DNA of 64,000 bases from Flavobacterium lutivivi (GCF_014642275.1 NZ_BMIM01000003.1:248001-312000), one strand, 5' to 3'; positions 41,985-51,383 are shown, numbered from the stretch's first letter. Numbers and translations are program-made. The notes: generated by a model from the letters alone, not told the origin.

Positions 41985-43883
41985 ATGAAAAAACTGATTT
42001 ATTTGTTGTTCTTTTTCACAGGTTGTATTTATAGTCAAAAAATAGAATATTCTACCCTTTTAATCTCAGATAGTCTAAAGACCAATGCTAATGCTGTAGT
42101 TCGTTTCAAGCAAGTGGATATAACTATACCTGCTCAAGACAAAATGACAATCAAAACTTTCTCGGCAATTACAGTTCTGAATGAGTTGGGTTTAGATGAT
42201 TTAGATTTGGCTGAAAGTTTTGATAAAAACAGAACAATCAATAGTATTGAGGCAACAGTTTATGATTCCTCAGGCAAAGAACTAAAAAAATTTAAAAGAA
42301 AAGATTTTAGAGATGTCAGTGTAGCTGATGGCTTTTCTGTTTTTAGTGATAATAGAATGTTGTTTCTAGATTATACGCCAATTACTTATCCATTCACCAT
42401 GGTGTTTGAAAGCGAAATTACTACCTCAAATACTGCATTTATACCTTCATGGTCACCAATTGAAAATTATTTGGTAAGTACAGAAAAGTCAGCACTTACG
42501 ATAGACTGCAATCCTGAGTTGAAGTTAAAATACAAGGAATTAAATTTCTCTGGATTTTTAATTGAAAAAATAGAATCAGAAAATAAAATAAGTTATTCAG
42601 CCAATAAATTAAAAGCTATTAAAAGACAAGAGCTTACGCCTTCTGCTTACAAAGTATTTCCAGTTGTAATGTTTTCTTTAGAAAAATTTGAGTTGGAAAA
42701 TGTTAAAGGAAATGCAATTTCATGGAAAGATTTTGGAAAATGGTATTACTCTTCACTCTTATCGGATACAGAAGAAATACCTGAAGAAACTATTCAAAAA
42801 ATCAAATCATTAATTGGAAATGAAAAGGATAAACTGAAAATAGCTCAAATTATTTATAAATATGTTCAAGAAAAAACACGTTATGTTAGTGTTCAAGTAG
42901 GAATTGGTGGTTGGAAACCCATGTTAGCAAAAGATGTAGATAAATTTGGATATGGAGATTGCAAAGCATTAACAAATTACACAAGATCACTTTTAAAATC
43001 CGTTGGAGTTGAGTCATATTATACAGTTGTTTTTGCTGGAAAAAATAAAAAAGATTTGCAAGAAGATTTATCTTCAATTCAGGGAAATCACGTTATTTTA
43101 TCGTTGCCAATACAGGATAATTTAATTTGGTTGGAATGTACAAGCCAAATTCAACCTTTTGGTTTTCAAGGAGATTTTACAGATGACAGAAAGGTTTTAA
43201 TTGTGAAACCGGATGGAGGAGAAATTGTTAATACAAAAGTCTTTACAGAAAAAGATAATCTAGAAAAAATAACAGCAAGTTATACTTTAGATTCAAACGG
43301 AAAAATAATTGGAAATGTAATTTCAAAGTTTTATGGACTTCAATATGACGATGAGTTCCATATGGAAAGAGAAAGCAGAGAAAATCAATTAAAGAGTTTA
43401 AAATCTGATTACTCCAATATTAATAATCTAAAAATCAATAACATCAGCTTTTCTAACGATAAAGATAAAATAGAATTTATCGAAAAATTTGATGTTGAAG
43501 CAGAAAATTATGGACAAGTAAGTAACGGAAAAATTATGTTTCCTCTAAATGCTTTTGACCAATATAATTATGTGCCAAAAAAATATAAAACAAGAGAATT
43601 TCCATTCGAAATTGAAAGAGGTTATACTTATGAAAGCGAAACCGAAATAACATTACCCGATGGATATTCAATAGAAGCAAAGCCGAATAGTACTGAAATC
43701 AATAATGAATTTGGAAATTATAAAATTGAGTTTTTGCAAACATCATCTTCAAAACTAATTTGTAAAAGGAAGTTTGTTCTTTTTAAAGGTTTCTATGAAA
43801 AAGAAAAATATGAAACCTTTAGAAAATTTCTTGAAACTATAGCCAAAACAGACAATTCAAAAGCAATTATTTACAAAGTATAA
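41985..43883 (+). CDS. DUF3857/transglutaminase-like secreted protein (Cys site intact)
   Basis: 632 aa with a signal peptide (MKKLIYLLFFFTGCIYSQ). N-terminal DUF3857 beta domain (about 45-200) followed by a transglutaminase-like core (about 275-400): YKYVQEKTRYVSVQVGIGGW, KFGYGDCKALTNYTRSLLKS with the catalytic-type Cys, HVILSLPIQDNLIWLECTSQ with His and Asp/Glu candidates. The C-terminal part is a DUF3858-type beta region. Envelope function unknown. It heads a two-gene operon with a paralogue that has lost the Cys (11 bp gap). Confidence 0.85.
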   Translation: MKKLIYLLFFFTGCIYSQKIEYSTLLISDSLKTNANAVVRFKQVDITIPAQDKMTIKTFSAITVLNELGLDDLDLAESFDKNRTINSIEATVYDSSGKELKKFKRKDFRDVSVADGFSVFSDNRMLFLDYTPITYPFTMVFESEITTSNTAFIPSWSPIENYLVSTEKSALTIDCNPELKLKYKELNFSGFLIEKIESENKISYSANKLKAIKRQELTPSAYKVFPVVMFSLEKFELENVKGNAISWKDFGKWYYSSLLSDTEEIPEETIQKIKSLIGNEKDKLKIAQIIYKYVQEKTRYVSVQVGIGGWKPMLAKDVDKFGYGDCKALTNYTRSLLKSVGVESYYTVVFAGKNKKDLQEDLSSIQGNHVILSLPIQDNLIWLECTSQIQPFGFQGDFTDDRKVLIVKPDGGEIVNTKVFTEKDNLEKITASYTLDSNGKIIGNVISKFYGLQYDDEFHMERESRENQLKSLKSDYSNINNLKINNISFSNDKDKIEFIEKFDVEAENYGQVSNGKIMFPLNAFDQYNYVPKKYKTREFPFEIERGYTYESETEITLPDGYSIEAKPNSTEINNEFGNYKIEFLQTSSSKLICKRKFVLFKGFYEKEKYETFRKFLETIAKTDNSKAIIYKV

Positions 43884-43894
43884 AAACAAAACAT

Positions 43895-45889
43895 ATGAAA
43901 TTTTTTTTAACCACATTAGCATTAGTTTGCATTAGTATAACTTATTCGCAAAAAATAGAATTAGGAAAAGTAACTTTAGAAGAATTGAACGAAAAAAATC
44001 ATGTATCAGACACTAGTGCTGTAGCTGCCTATTTGTTCAAAAAAGGAGAAGTTAAATTTAATTACAGCCAAAGTGAAGGGTTTATAATTTCTACAAACGT
44101 AAAACTCAAAATTAAAATTTATAAAAAAGAAGGATATGATTGGGCAAATTTTTCGGTACCATTTTCCACTGGTCAATATGGACAAACTGTAGATGTGAAA
44201 AATGCAGCAACGTATAATATAGTTGCTGGAAAAATAGAAAAAACTAAACTTAAATCCGACGGTGAGTTTGAGGAAAAGGTAAATAAATATTGGTCTAGAA
44301 AAAAAATCACGATGCCCAATGTAAAAGAAGGCTCAATTATTGAATTAGAATATGAAATAAAAGATAAAGGTATTGGTTCTATTGATGAGTGGTATTTTCA
44401 GTCATCAATCCCAATAAATTACTGCGAATATTCAACTTATATTCCAGAATATTTTGAATACAATACATATTGGAAAGGTTTTCTTGCTCCAACAGTAACA
44501 AAAGAGGTATTAAATGAATCAATAATTTCAACTTATAAGGATAGAAACTATGTTACTCCAACTCAGTTCTCAAATGAAAAAACGGAATATAGAGTAAACA
44601 AAACCAAGTATGTGTTAAAAGATGTTTCTTCGATAAAAGATGAATCATTTGTAAACAATATCAGAAACTATACATCCTCAATTTCGCAAGAATTATCACT
44701 TTTGCGTTATCCTAATTCACCAGTGAAAACATTCTCTACAGACTGGGAAACGATAGTAAAAAATATATATGAGTATGATGATTTTGGGCCAGAATTAAAT
44801 AAATCGGGATACTATGATAATGATTTAAATGTGTTACTAAAAGATATAACAGCTCAACCAGAAAAAGCAGCTATAATATTCAACTATGTAAAAAGCAGAA
44901 TGAATTGGAATGGAATGAATGGCTATGGTTGTGAAAATGGTGTGAGAAAAGCATATCTAGAAAAAACTGGAAATGTTGCCGATATCAATTTAATGTTGGT
45001 TTCAATGTTGCGCTACGCAGGTATTGAAGCAAACCCAATTTTGGTTAGTACAAGAAATAATGGAATATCACTTTTTCCATCAAGTTCTGCATTCAATTAT
45101 GTAATCGCTGGGATAGAATTGGATAATCAGGTAGTGATGTTAGATGCAACTGATAAAAATGCTCTGCCTAACATACTTCCTATACGTGATTTAAACTGGT
45201 TTGGAAGAATAGTCAGAAAAAACGGTTCTTCTGCCGAAATCAACTTAATGCCAGCTTCAAATTCGAAAGAAAACATCAATATGCTTGCTACTATTAGTGA
45301 TAGTGGAGAAGTAAGTGGAAAAATCAGAGATCAATATTTTGATTATAATGCATTCATTTTTAGAGATAATTACGGTAGTTTGAGCAAAGAAAGCATGACT
45401 GAAAAGATTGAAAAAAATCATAAAGAAATTGAAGTTTCTGAATATGATTATCAGAACCTAAAAGATCTTTCAAAACCAATTATAGAAAGTTATGCATTCA
45501 ACTCAAATAACGAAGTTGAAATCATTGGAGATAAAATGTATTTCTCGCCATTTTTGTTCTTATCAATGGATGAAAATCCATTCAAACAAGAAACAAGAGA
45601 ATATCCAGTAGATTTTATATTCCCACACCAGGATAAATACATGATTAGCGTTACAATTCCTGATGGTTATAACTTTGAAACACTTCCACAATCAAAAGCA
45701 ATAAAATTTCCTGACAATTCAATGCAATTTAGTTATTTGATTTCAACAAGTGGAAAAACTGTTCAATTAATTTACTCTTTAGAGGTTAACCAATCCATAG
45801 TTTCACCTGAAAATTATGCTGCTTTGAAAGAACTTTTCAAGGAGATTGTAAATAAACATACTGAAAAAATTGTTTTGAAAAAGGCATAA
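43895..45889 (+). CDS. DUF3857/transglutaminase-like secreted protein (Cys lost)
   Basis: 664 aa with signal peptide (MKFFLTTLALVCISITYSQ). Same layout as the preceding gene: DUF3857 (about 60-240), transglutaminase fold, C-terminal beta region. At the active site the sequence reads LEKTGNVADINLMLVSMLRY where its partner has GYGDCKALT; Cys is replaced by Val/Ala-type residues, while downstream FNYVIAGIELDNQVVMLDAT keeps the strand with the Asp. A non-enzymatic, partner role to the first protein is plausible. Function otherwise unknown. Confidence 0.85.
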   Translation: MKFFLTTLALVCISITYSQKIELGKVTLEELNEKNHVSDTSAVAAYLFKKGEVKFNYSQSEGFIISTNVKLKIKIYKKEGYDWANFSVPFSTGQYGQTVDVKNAATYNIVAGKIEKTKLKSDGEFEEKVNKYWSRKKITMPNVKEGSIIELEYEIKDKGIGSIDEWYFQSSIPINYCEYSTYIPEYFEYNTYWKGFLAPTVTKEVLNESIISTYKDRNYVTPTQFSNEKTEYRVNKTKYVLKDVSSIKDESFVNNIRNYTSSISQELSLLRYPNSPVKTFSTDWETIVKNIYEYDDFGPELNKSGYYDNDLNVLLKDITAQPEKAAIIFNYVKSRMNWNGMNGYGCENGVRKAYLEKTGNVADINLMLVSMLRYAGIEANPILVSTRNNGISLFPSSSAFNYVIAGIELDNQVVMLDATDKNALPNILPIRDLNWFGRIVRKNGSSAEINLMPASNSKENINMLATISDSGEVSGKIRDQYFDYNAFIFRDNYGSLSKESMTEKIEKNHKEIEVSEYDYQNLKDLSKPIIESYAFNSNNEVEIIGDKMYFSPFLFLSMDENPFKQETREYPVDFIFPHQDKYMISVTIPDGYNFETLPQSKAIKFPDNSMQFSYLISTSGKTVQLIYSLEVNQSIVSPENYAALKELFKEIVNKHTEKIVLKKA

Positions 45890-45910
45890 GTTTTAATTAT
45901 GCTGATGTTG

Positions 45911-45918
45911 TATCTTTG
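45911..45918 (+). promoter_or_regulatory. -7 element of the MazG-like gene
   Basis: TATCTTTG, exact consensus, 27 nt before the ATG at 45946. Confidence 0.5.
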
Positions 45919-45945
45919 TTTGGATATAAATAAAAGAATTTTACA

Positions 45946-46272
45946 ATGAACCTAAAAAACGCTCAACAAGAAGTTGACAATTGGATAAAAAACCATGGTG
46001 TTCGATATTTTAATGAATTGACCAATATGGCGCAATTAACCGAAGAAGTGGGTGAAGTTGCCCGAATCATTGCTCGTCGATATGGCGAACAATCCGAAAA
46101 AGAAAGTGATAAAAACAAAGATCTTGGTGAAGAACTAGCCGATGTGGTTTTTGTGGTTTTGTGTTTAGCTAATCAAACAGGTGTGGATTTACAAGCGGCT
46201 TTCGACAAAAAAATGGATTTGAAAACAAAGCGTGATCACGATCGTCATCATAATAATGAAAAACTAAAATAA
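45946..46272 (+). CDS. MazG-like nucleotide pyrophosphohydrolase
   Basis: 108-aa all-alpha NTP pyrophosphohydrolase: MAQLTEEVGEVARIIARRYG supplies the EExxE-type metal site, and DLGEELADVVFVVLCLANQTG the paired ExxD site. This is the single-domain MazG/dCTPase type that hydrolyses (d)NTPs; substrate preference is not readable. It has its own promoter. Downstream lies a repeat element followed by aroA. Confidence 0.92.
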   Translation: MNLKNAQQEVDNWIKNHGVRYFNELTNMAQLTEEVGEVARIIARRYGEQSEKESDKNKDLGEELADVVFVVLCLANQTGVDLQAAFDKKMDLKTKRDHDRHHNNEKLK

Positions 46273-46282
46273 AAATCAATTT

Positions 46283-46355
46283 TGTTATTCCGAAGTATGA
46301 GGAATCAAATAAAGATTATAAAGTTTAATGAGATTTCGCGTTCCTCGAAATGACA
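46283..46355 (+). repeat. Imperfect palindromic repeat before aroA
   Basis: Arms 46283-46306 and 46332-46355 pair at 17 of 24 positions with a 25-nt loop. The right arm shares TCGAAATGACA and GATTTC with the perfect element at 50145-50217, so both belong to one dispersed family. An ATG (46350) inside the right arm is in frame with aroA but is probably not its start. Confidence 0.7.
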
Positions 46356-46364
46356 AATGCACCA

Positions 46365-47591
46365 ATGAATCTACTTTTAAAACATTCAAAATTCAAAATT
46401 CAAAACGAAACAATTTCAATAACTGGTTCCAAGTCTGAAACCAATAGATTATTATTGCTACAAGCTTTATATCCCAAATTAGAAATAACTAATATTTCAA
46501 ATTCAGATGATAGTAAAGTAATGATTGAAGCATTTAAAAAACAGACAACTGAAATAGATGTTCACCACGCAGGAACTGCTATGAGGTTTCTAACTGCTTT
46601 TTTTGCGATACAGGAAGGAAAAGAAGTTGTTCTAACAGGTTCAAGCCGAATGAAAGAAAGACCAATCAAAATTTTGGTAGAAACTTTAAATCAACTTGGA
46701 GCCGAAATAAGTTACATCGAAAATGAAGGTTTTCCTCCAATTCATATAAAAGGAAAAAAACTTTTGAAAAATAAGGTTTCGCTTCCTGCTAATGTCAGTA
46801 GCCAATATATCTCTGCTTTATTACTTATTGCACCAAAGCTAGAAAACGGATTAGAATTAACCCTTGAAGGCGAAATTACTTCAATGCCTTATATCAAAAT
46901 GACATTATCATTGCTTAATGAAATAGGAGTGAAAACTTCTTTTGTTAATAATAGGATTTCTGTCACACCGAGCGCAGTCGAGGTGCCAAAAATCGTAACG
47001 ATCGAAAGTGATTGGAGTTCAGCTTCCTATTGGTTTTCAATAGTTGCTTTGTCCGAAACAGGGACAAAAATAACACTATCAAGTTTCAAAAAAAACAGTT
47101 TGCAAGGTGATTCCGCTTTAGTCGAAATTTACAAAAACTTTGGCGTAGAAACAGTTTTCAATCAAAAAAATTCTATTACCATTTTTAAAAGTCAAAACTT
47201 GAAACTTGAAACTTTAAACTTAGAACTTCAAAATTCTCCCGACATAGCTCAAACTATTGCGGTAACTTGTTTCGGAATGGGAATTGGTTGCCATTTGACA
47301 GGATTGCATACGCTGAAAATTAAAGAAACAGATAGGTTAGAAGCTTTAAAAAATGAGTTGTCAAAACTAGGAGCAATCATTACCGTTACAAACGACAGCC
47401 TTACTCTGGAGCCATTTGAAAAAATCAATGAAAATATCAGCATAAAAACCTATCAAGATCACAGAATGGCAATGGCTTTTGCTCCACTTGCGCTTCGAGT
47501 TCCAATAATAATTGAAGATGCTGAGGTAGTTTCAAAATCTTATCCAACGTTTTGGGAAGATTTAAAATCAGTTGGGTTCCAAATAGGATGA
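46365..47591 (+). CDS. aroA: 3-phosphoshikimate 1-carboxyvinyltransferase (EPSP synthase)
   Basis: About 408 aa. Landmarks: ITGSKSETNRLLLLQALYP, HHAGTAMRFLTAFFA, LTGSSRMKERPIKILVETL, LPANVSSQYISALLL, ESDWSSASYWFSIVALSE and KIKETDRLEALKNEL, then YQDHRMAMAFAPLAL. It makes EPSP in the shikimate pathway, feeding the aromatic operon 6 kb upstream. The ATG at 46365 is chosen because the earlier in-frame ATG lies in the repeat. The DNA encoding VTPSAVEVP (about 46961-46987) is a copy of a dispersed repeat, and two further AT-rich runs (KHSKFKIQN; NLKLETLNLEL) look low-complexity. Confidence 0.95.
   Translation: MNLLLKHSKFKIQNETISITGSKSETNRLLLLQALYPKLEITNISNSDDSKVMIEAFKKQTTEIDVHHAGTAMRFLTAFFAIQEGKEVVLTGSSRMKERPIKILVETLNQLGAEISYIENEGFPPIHIKGKKLLKNKVSLPANVSSQYISALLLIAPKLENGLELTLEGEITSMPYIKMTLSLLNEIGVKTSFVNNRISVTPSAVEVPKIVTIESDWSSASYWFSIVALSETGTKITLSSFKKNSLQGDSALVEIYKNFGVETVFNQKNSITIFKSQNLKLETLNLELQNSPDIAQTIAVTCFGMGIGCHLTGLHTLKIKETDRLEALKNELSKLGAIITVTNDSLTLEPFEKINENISIKTYQDHRMAMAFAPLALRVPIIIEDAEVVSKSYPTFWEDLKSVGFQIG
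46961..46983 (+). repeat. Dispersed repeat copy inside the aroA reading frame
   Basis: TGTCACACCGAGCGCAGTCG AGG matches the intergenic sequence at 55599-55621 at all but two positions (C/T and G/A). It is GC-richer than its surroundings and is read in frame as SVTPSAVEV. Confidence 0.75.
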
Positions 47592-47640
47592 TTTTAAAAA
47601 ATAAACTCCTTTTTACTTGACAACGCCTATTTCACAATAG

Positions 47641-47648
47641 TATATTTG
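47641..47648 (+). promoter_or_regulatory. Promoter of queA
   Basis: TATATTTG followed by C, exact consensus; a TTGACA at 47617-47622 places TTG 21 nt upstream. The ATG is 59 nt downstream, a longer leader than most in this window. Confidence 0.65.
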
Positions 47649-47707
47649 CAACCTGAAAATTAGAGAGTAAAATCTACTCACTAGTCGCTAATCATTAATT
47701 ACTTTAT

Positions 47708-48757
47708 ATGAAATTATCGCATTTTAATTTTAATCTGCCTCAAGAATTGTTAGCAGAGTTTCCAGCTGAAAACAGAGATGAATCTCGTTTAATGGTTGTA
47801 AATCGTAAAACAAAAACTATCGAACATAAATTATTCAAAGATATTATTGATTATTTCGATGATGGTGATGTTATGATTTTGAACAACACGAAGGTTTTTC
47901 CAGCTAGAATGTATGGAAACAAAGAAAAAACAGGAGCTCGAATAGAAGTATTTTTGTTAAGAGAATTAAATGCAGAGCAACGTCTTTGGGATGTTCTAGT
48001 TGATCCAGCTCGAAAAATTCGTATTGGAAACAAATTGTATTTTGGAGATGATGATTCACTAGTTGCCGAAGTAATTGATAATACCACTTCAAGAGGTAGA
48101 ACGCTTCGTTTTCTTTATGATGGTTCCTATGAAGATTTTCGCCTAAAGTTATTGGAACTTGGAGAAACTCCAATTCCAAAATATATAAATCGTGAAGTGA
48201 CTGATGAAGATGCAGAACGTTACCAAACTATTTATGCCAAAGAAGAAGGAGCAGTAGCAGCACCAACCGCAGGATTACACTTCTCTAAGCACTTGCTAAA
48301 AAGACTTGAAATAAAAGGTATTGATTTTGCTGAAATTACTCTTCACGTTGGATTAGGTACATTTAATCCAGTTGAAGTTGAAGATTTATCAAAGCATAAA
48401 ATGGATTCTGAAGAGTTGAAAATTACTCAACAAGCATGTGATATAGTTAATAACGCTAAGGCTAATAAGAAAAAAGTTTGTTGTATTGGAACAACAACTA
48501 TGAGAGCTATTGAAAGTTCTGTTTCATCCAACAAAACTTTAAATCCTTATGATGGCTGGACAAATAAATTTATTTTCCCTCCTTATGATTTTAGCATAGC
48601 AGATTGTATGGTTACCAATTTTCATACACCAAAATCAACTTTGTTGATGATGATTTCTGCATTTTGTGGACATGATTTAATGAAGAAAGCCTATGAAGAA
48701 GCAATCAAAGAAAAATATCGTTTCTATTCCTATGGTGATGCAATGCTAATTCTTTAA
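47708..48757 (+). CDS. queA: S-adenosylmethionine:tRNA ribosyltransferase-isomerase
   Basis: 349-aa enzyme that transfers the ribosyl part of SAM to 7-aminomethyl-7-deazaguanine in tRNA, making epoxyqueuosine. Landmarks: [98 protein letters not shown] and [16 protein letters not shown]. It consumes SAM from metK; queE of the same pathway starts at the right edge of the window but is not in the operon. Confidence 0.96.
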   Translation: MKLSHFNFNLPQELLAEFPAENRDESRLMVVNRKTKTIEHKLFKDIIDYFDDGDVMILNNTKVFPARMYGNKEKTGARIEVFLLRELNAEQRLWDVLVDPARKIRIGNKLYFGDDDSLVAEVIDNTTSRGRTLRFLYDGSYEDFRLKLLELGETPIPKYINREVTDEDAERYQTIYAKEEGAVAAPTAGLHFSKHLLKRLEIKGIDFAEITLHVGLGTFNPVEVEDLSKHKMDSEELKITQQACDIVNNAKANKKKVCCIGTTTMRAIESSVSSNKTLNPYDGWTNKFIFPPYDFSIADCMVTNFHTPKSTLLMMISAFCGHDLMKKAYEEAIKEKYRFYSYGDAMLIL

Positions 48758-48777
48758 GAAAAGCAAAATTTATTAAT

Positions 48778-48814
48778 ATAACCTGCAAAGTATTTATCCT
48801 TGCAGGTTTTTTTA
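48778..48814 (+). terminator. queA terminator
   Basis: Stem AACCTGCAA / TTGCAGGTT with an 11-nt loop, followed by T8, 23 bp after the queA stop. Confidence 0.9.
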
Positions 48815-48848
48815 TTTTTAATATTTTTACAGACCTAAACTTCAAAAC

Positions 48849-50135
48849 ATGACTTTTCAAAATACACTTGAATTTGCGCAGCAATTAGATAATCAAGATG
48901 AATTAAAATCTTGGCGTGACCAATTTATTTTTCCACAGCATAATGGCAAAAATGTAATTTATTTTACCGGAAATTCTCTTGGTTTGCAACCTAAAATTGC
49001 TAAAAACTACGTTGATGAGGTAATGAATGATTGGGCAAATCTTGCTGTTGAAGGACATTTTTTTGCTGAAAAACCATGGTGGGATTATCACGAGCGATTT
49101 GCACAACCTTTAAGTAAAATTGTTGGCGCAAAACCCATCGAAGTCACTGTTATGAACACATTAACGGTAAATCTTCATTTGTTGATGGTTTCTTTCTATA
49201 AACCTACAAAAACACGTTATAAAATTATTTGCGAAGAAAAAGCATTTCCTTCAGATCAATATATGTTTCAAACGCAAGTAAAATTTCATGGTTTCAATCC
49301 AGAAGATGCTATTGTAGAAGTTAAACGTCGTGAAGGTGAACATAATATTCGTCATGAAGATATTATTGCAAAAATTAATGAAGTAGGTGATGAGCTTGCT
49401 TTGGTGCTTTTTGGAGGTGTAAATTATTATACGGGTCAAGTTTTTAATGTGGAGCAAATCACAAAAGCAGGTCACAATGTTGGTGCAATTGTAGGTTTTG
49501 ATTTAGCTCATGCAGCCGGAAATATAAAACTAGAATTACATGATTGGAATGTAGATTTCGCCGCTTGGTGTTCTTATAAATATATGAATTCTGGTCCAGG
49601 AAATGCTTCTGGATGTTTCATACATGAAAAGCATCATAATGACAAAACCTTAAATCGTTTTGCTGGTTGGTGGGCACAAAATAAAGAACGCCGTTTTAAA
49701 ATGGAACCAAAATTCGATCCAATTATTGGTGCCGATGGTTGGCAAGTTTCTAATTTACCAGTGCTTTCTCTTGCTCCTTATTTAGCTTCAGTTGAACTAT
49801 TTGCACAAGTAGGAATGGATAAATTAATTGCAAAAAGAAACCAATTAACAGCTTATCTCGAATTTATTTTGCACGAAATTGATAAAGAAATTCCAGGAAC
49901 AGAATTTGAAATTATTACTCCTTCAAATCAAGAAGAACGTGCATGTCAATTGTCTGTCTTTCTTCATGGACAAGGCAGAAATTTATTTGATTATCTTATG
50001 GCAAAAGGTGTCATTACCGATTGGCGTGAACCAAATGTTATTCGTCTTGCACCAGCACCATTTTACTGTTCTTATGAAGATATGTATAATTTTGGGCAAA
50101 TTTTAAAAGAAGGAATACAAATAGTAAATAAATAA
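48849..50135 (+). CDS. kynU: Kynureninase
   Basis: 428-aa PLP enzyme of tryptophan breakdown, cleaving kynurenine or 3-hydroxykynurenine to anthranilate or 3-hydroxyanthranilate. Landmarks: IYFTGNSLGLQPKIAKNYVD, VTVMNTLTVNLHLLMVSFY, GVNYYTGQVFNVEQITKAGH, VGFDLAHAAGNIKLELHDW, the PLP-Lys in WCSYKYMNSGPGNASGCF and RFAGWWAQNKERRFKM. A kmo gene lies 3.7 kb downstream, so the 3-hydroxykynurenine route is likely. A near-match -7 element (TATTTTTA) precedes it. Confidence 0.95.
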   Translation: MTFQNTLEFAQQLDNQDELKSWRDQFIFPQHNGKNVIYFTGNSLGLQPKIAKNYVDEVMNDWANLAVEGHFFAEKPWWDYHERFAQPLSKIVGAKPIEVTVMNTLTVNLHLLMVSFYKPTKTRYKIICEEKAFPSDQYMFQTQVKFHGFNPEDAIVEVKRREGEHNIRHEDIIAKINEVGDELALVLFGGVNYYTGQVFNVEQITKAGHNVGAIVGFDLAHAAGNIKLELHDWNVDFAAWCSYKYMNSGPGNASGCFIHEKHHNDKTLNRFAGWWAQNKERRFKMEPKFDPIIGADGWQVSNLPVLSLAPYLASVELFAQVGMDKLIAKRNQLTAYLEFILHEIDKEIPGTEFEIITPSNQEERACQLSVFLHGQGRNLFDYLMAKGVITDWREPNVIRLAPAPFYCSYEDMYNFGQILKEGIQIVNK

Positions 50136-50144
50136 TACACAATA

Positions 50145-50217
50145 TTGTCATTTCGACAAAGGAGAAATCTCATTAAGAAATTTAAGTTATGTGATTTCTC
50201 CTTTGTCGAAATGACAA
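50145..50217 (+). repeat. Perfect 25-bp inverted repeat before the agmatinase-family gene
   Basis: Arms 50145-50169 and 50193-50217 (starting TTGTCATTTCGACAAAGGAG) are perfectly complementary over 25 bp with a 23-nt loop. The right arm ends 14 bp before the ATG at 50232. It shares TGTCATTTCGA and GAAATC with the element at 46283-46355. Confidence 0.92.
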
Positions 50218-50231
50218 AAATCAAACTAAAA

Positions 50232-51311
50232 ATGACTAAAGAACAAATTATACAAAATTTTGACCCAAGCCAACCAGGATTAGCAGATGCAACCATTTTT
50301 GGGTTACCATTTTCAGAAGAACAATCAGAGATAGTTGTAATTCCTGTGCCATGGGAAGTAACAGTAAGTTATGGTTCTGGTGCTTCAGATGGTCCAGAAG
50401 CAGTGCTTGATGCATCATTTCAAGTAGATTTAAATCATCAAGATTTTCCAGAATTATGGAAATTAGGAATTTACTATGCAGAAATTCCTCAAGAATGGAA
50501 AAAAAATTCAGATAAATACAAAGATTTAGCACAACCTATTATCGAAGCACTAGAAAGTGGTGAAGATTTAGAGACCTATCCAGCTTTGATGGAAGATTTG
50601 CATAAAATCAATAAAGCTTGCCGTGAATTGCATACTGCCGTAAAAGAAAAAACGTTGCAATATATCAATCAAGGTAAAAAAGTAGTGCTACTTGGTGGCG
50701 ATCATTCTACGCCTTTGGGTTACTATGAAGCATTAGCAACTCAACATGATAATTTTGGAATTCTTCATCTTGATGCACACATGGATTTACGCATTGCTTA
50801 TGAAGGTTTTACTTATTCGCATGCGTCGATTATGTATAATGCATTGCAAATTCCTCAAATTTCAAAAATTGTTCAAGTAGGAATTCGTGATTTTTGTGAG
50901 CAAGAAGTTGATGTAGTTAAAAGTTCTAAAGGTCGCGTTATAGTTCACACAGACAGCGATTTAAAAAAGGAAACTTTTGAAGGCAAAACGTGGCAACAAC
51001 AATGTGTCGAAATTATCAATCAATTACCTCAAAAAGTTTGTATTTCGTTTGATATTGACGGCATGTATCCTTGGTATTGTCCAAATACTGGAACGCCAGT
51101 TCCGGGTGGATTTTCATTTGAACAAGCTACTTATTTATTCAATAAATTAGCTGAAAGCGGTAAAGAAATTATTGGCTTTGATTTAGTAGAAGTTGCGCCA
51201 GGAGAAAACGATGATTGGGATGGAAATGTAGGCGCAAGAATGTTGTTTCACATGTGTGGCGTTTTGGCAAAAAATAACGGAATGAATGTTGGAAATAGAA
51301 TTTGTTTCTAA
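50232..51311 (+). CDS. Agmatinase/arginase-family ureohydrolase
   Basis: About 359 aa. Ureohydrolase metal motifs: VVLLGGDHSTPLGYYEAL (first His/Asp), ILHLDAHMDLR (Asp, His, Asp) and KVCISFDIDGMYP (Asp, Asp), with PNTGTPVPGGFSFEQATYLF and FDLVEVAPGENDDWDGN. The final DP of the usual motif reads YP here, but the metal-ligand Asp pair is intact. Agmatine, guanidinobutyrate or formiminoglutamate are all possible substrates. The ATG at 50232 is chosen: the frame upstream runs through the inverted repeat (encoding SFRQRRN) and is not conserved-looking. Confidence 0.88.
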   Translation: MTKEQIIQNFDPSQPGLADATIFGLPFSEEQSEIVVIPVPWEVTVSYGSGASDGPEAVLDASFQVDLNHQDFPELWKLGIYYAEIPQEWKKNSDKYKDLAQPIIEALESGEDLETYPALMEDLHKINKACRELHTAVKEKTLQYINQGKKVVLLGGDHSTPLGYYEALATQHDNFGILHLDAHMDLRIAYEGFTYSHASIMYNALQIPQISKIVQVGIRDFCEQEVDVVKSSKGRVIVHTDSDLKKETFEGKTWQQQCVEIINQLPQKVCISFDIDGMYPWYCPNTGTPVPGGFSFEQATYLFNKLAESGKEIIGFDLVEVAPGENDDWDGNVGARMLFHMCGVLAKNNGMNVGNRICF

Positions 51312-51333
51312 TAAAAAATAAAATCAAGTTAAG

Positions 51334-51358
51334 GGCTAACAATTCGTTAGCCTTTTTT
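51334..51358 (+). terminator. Terminator after the agmatinase-family gene
   Basis: Stem GGCTAAC / GTTAGCC, loop AATTC, followed by T6 that runs into the next promoter element. Confidence 0.88.
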
Positions 51359-51365
51359 ATATTTG
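51358..51365 (+). promoter_or_regulatory. -7 element of the penicillin-acylase-family gene
   Basis: TATATTTG, exact consensus, starting at the last T of the preceding terminator and ending 18 nt before the ATG. Confidence 0.6.
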
Positions 51366-51383
51366 ATATTCAATACCCAATCA

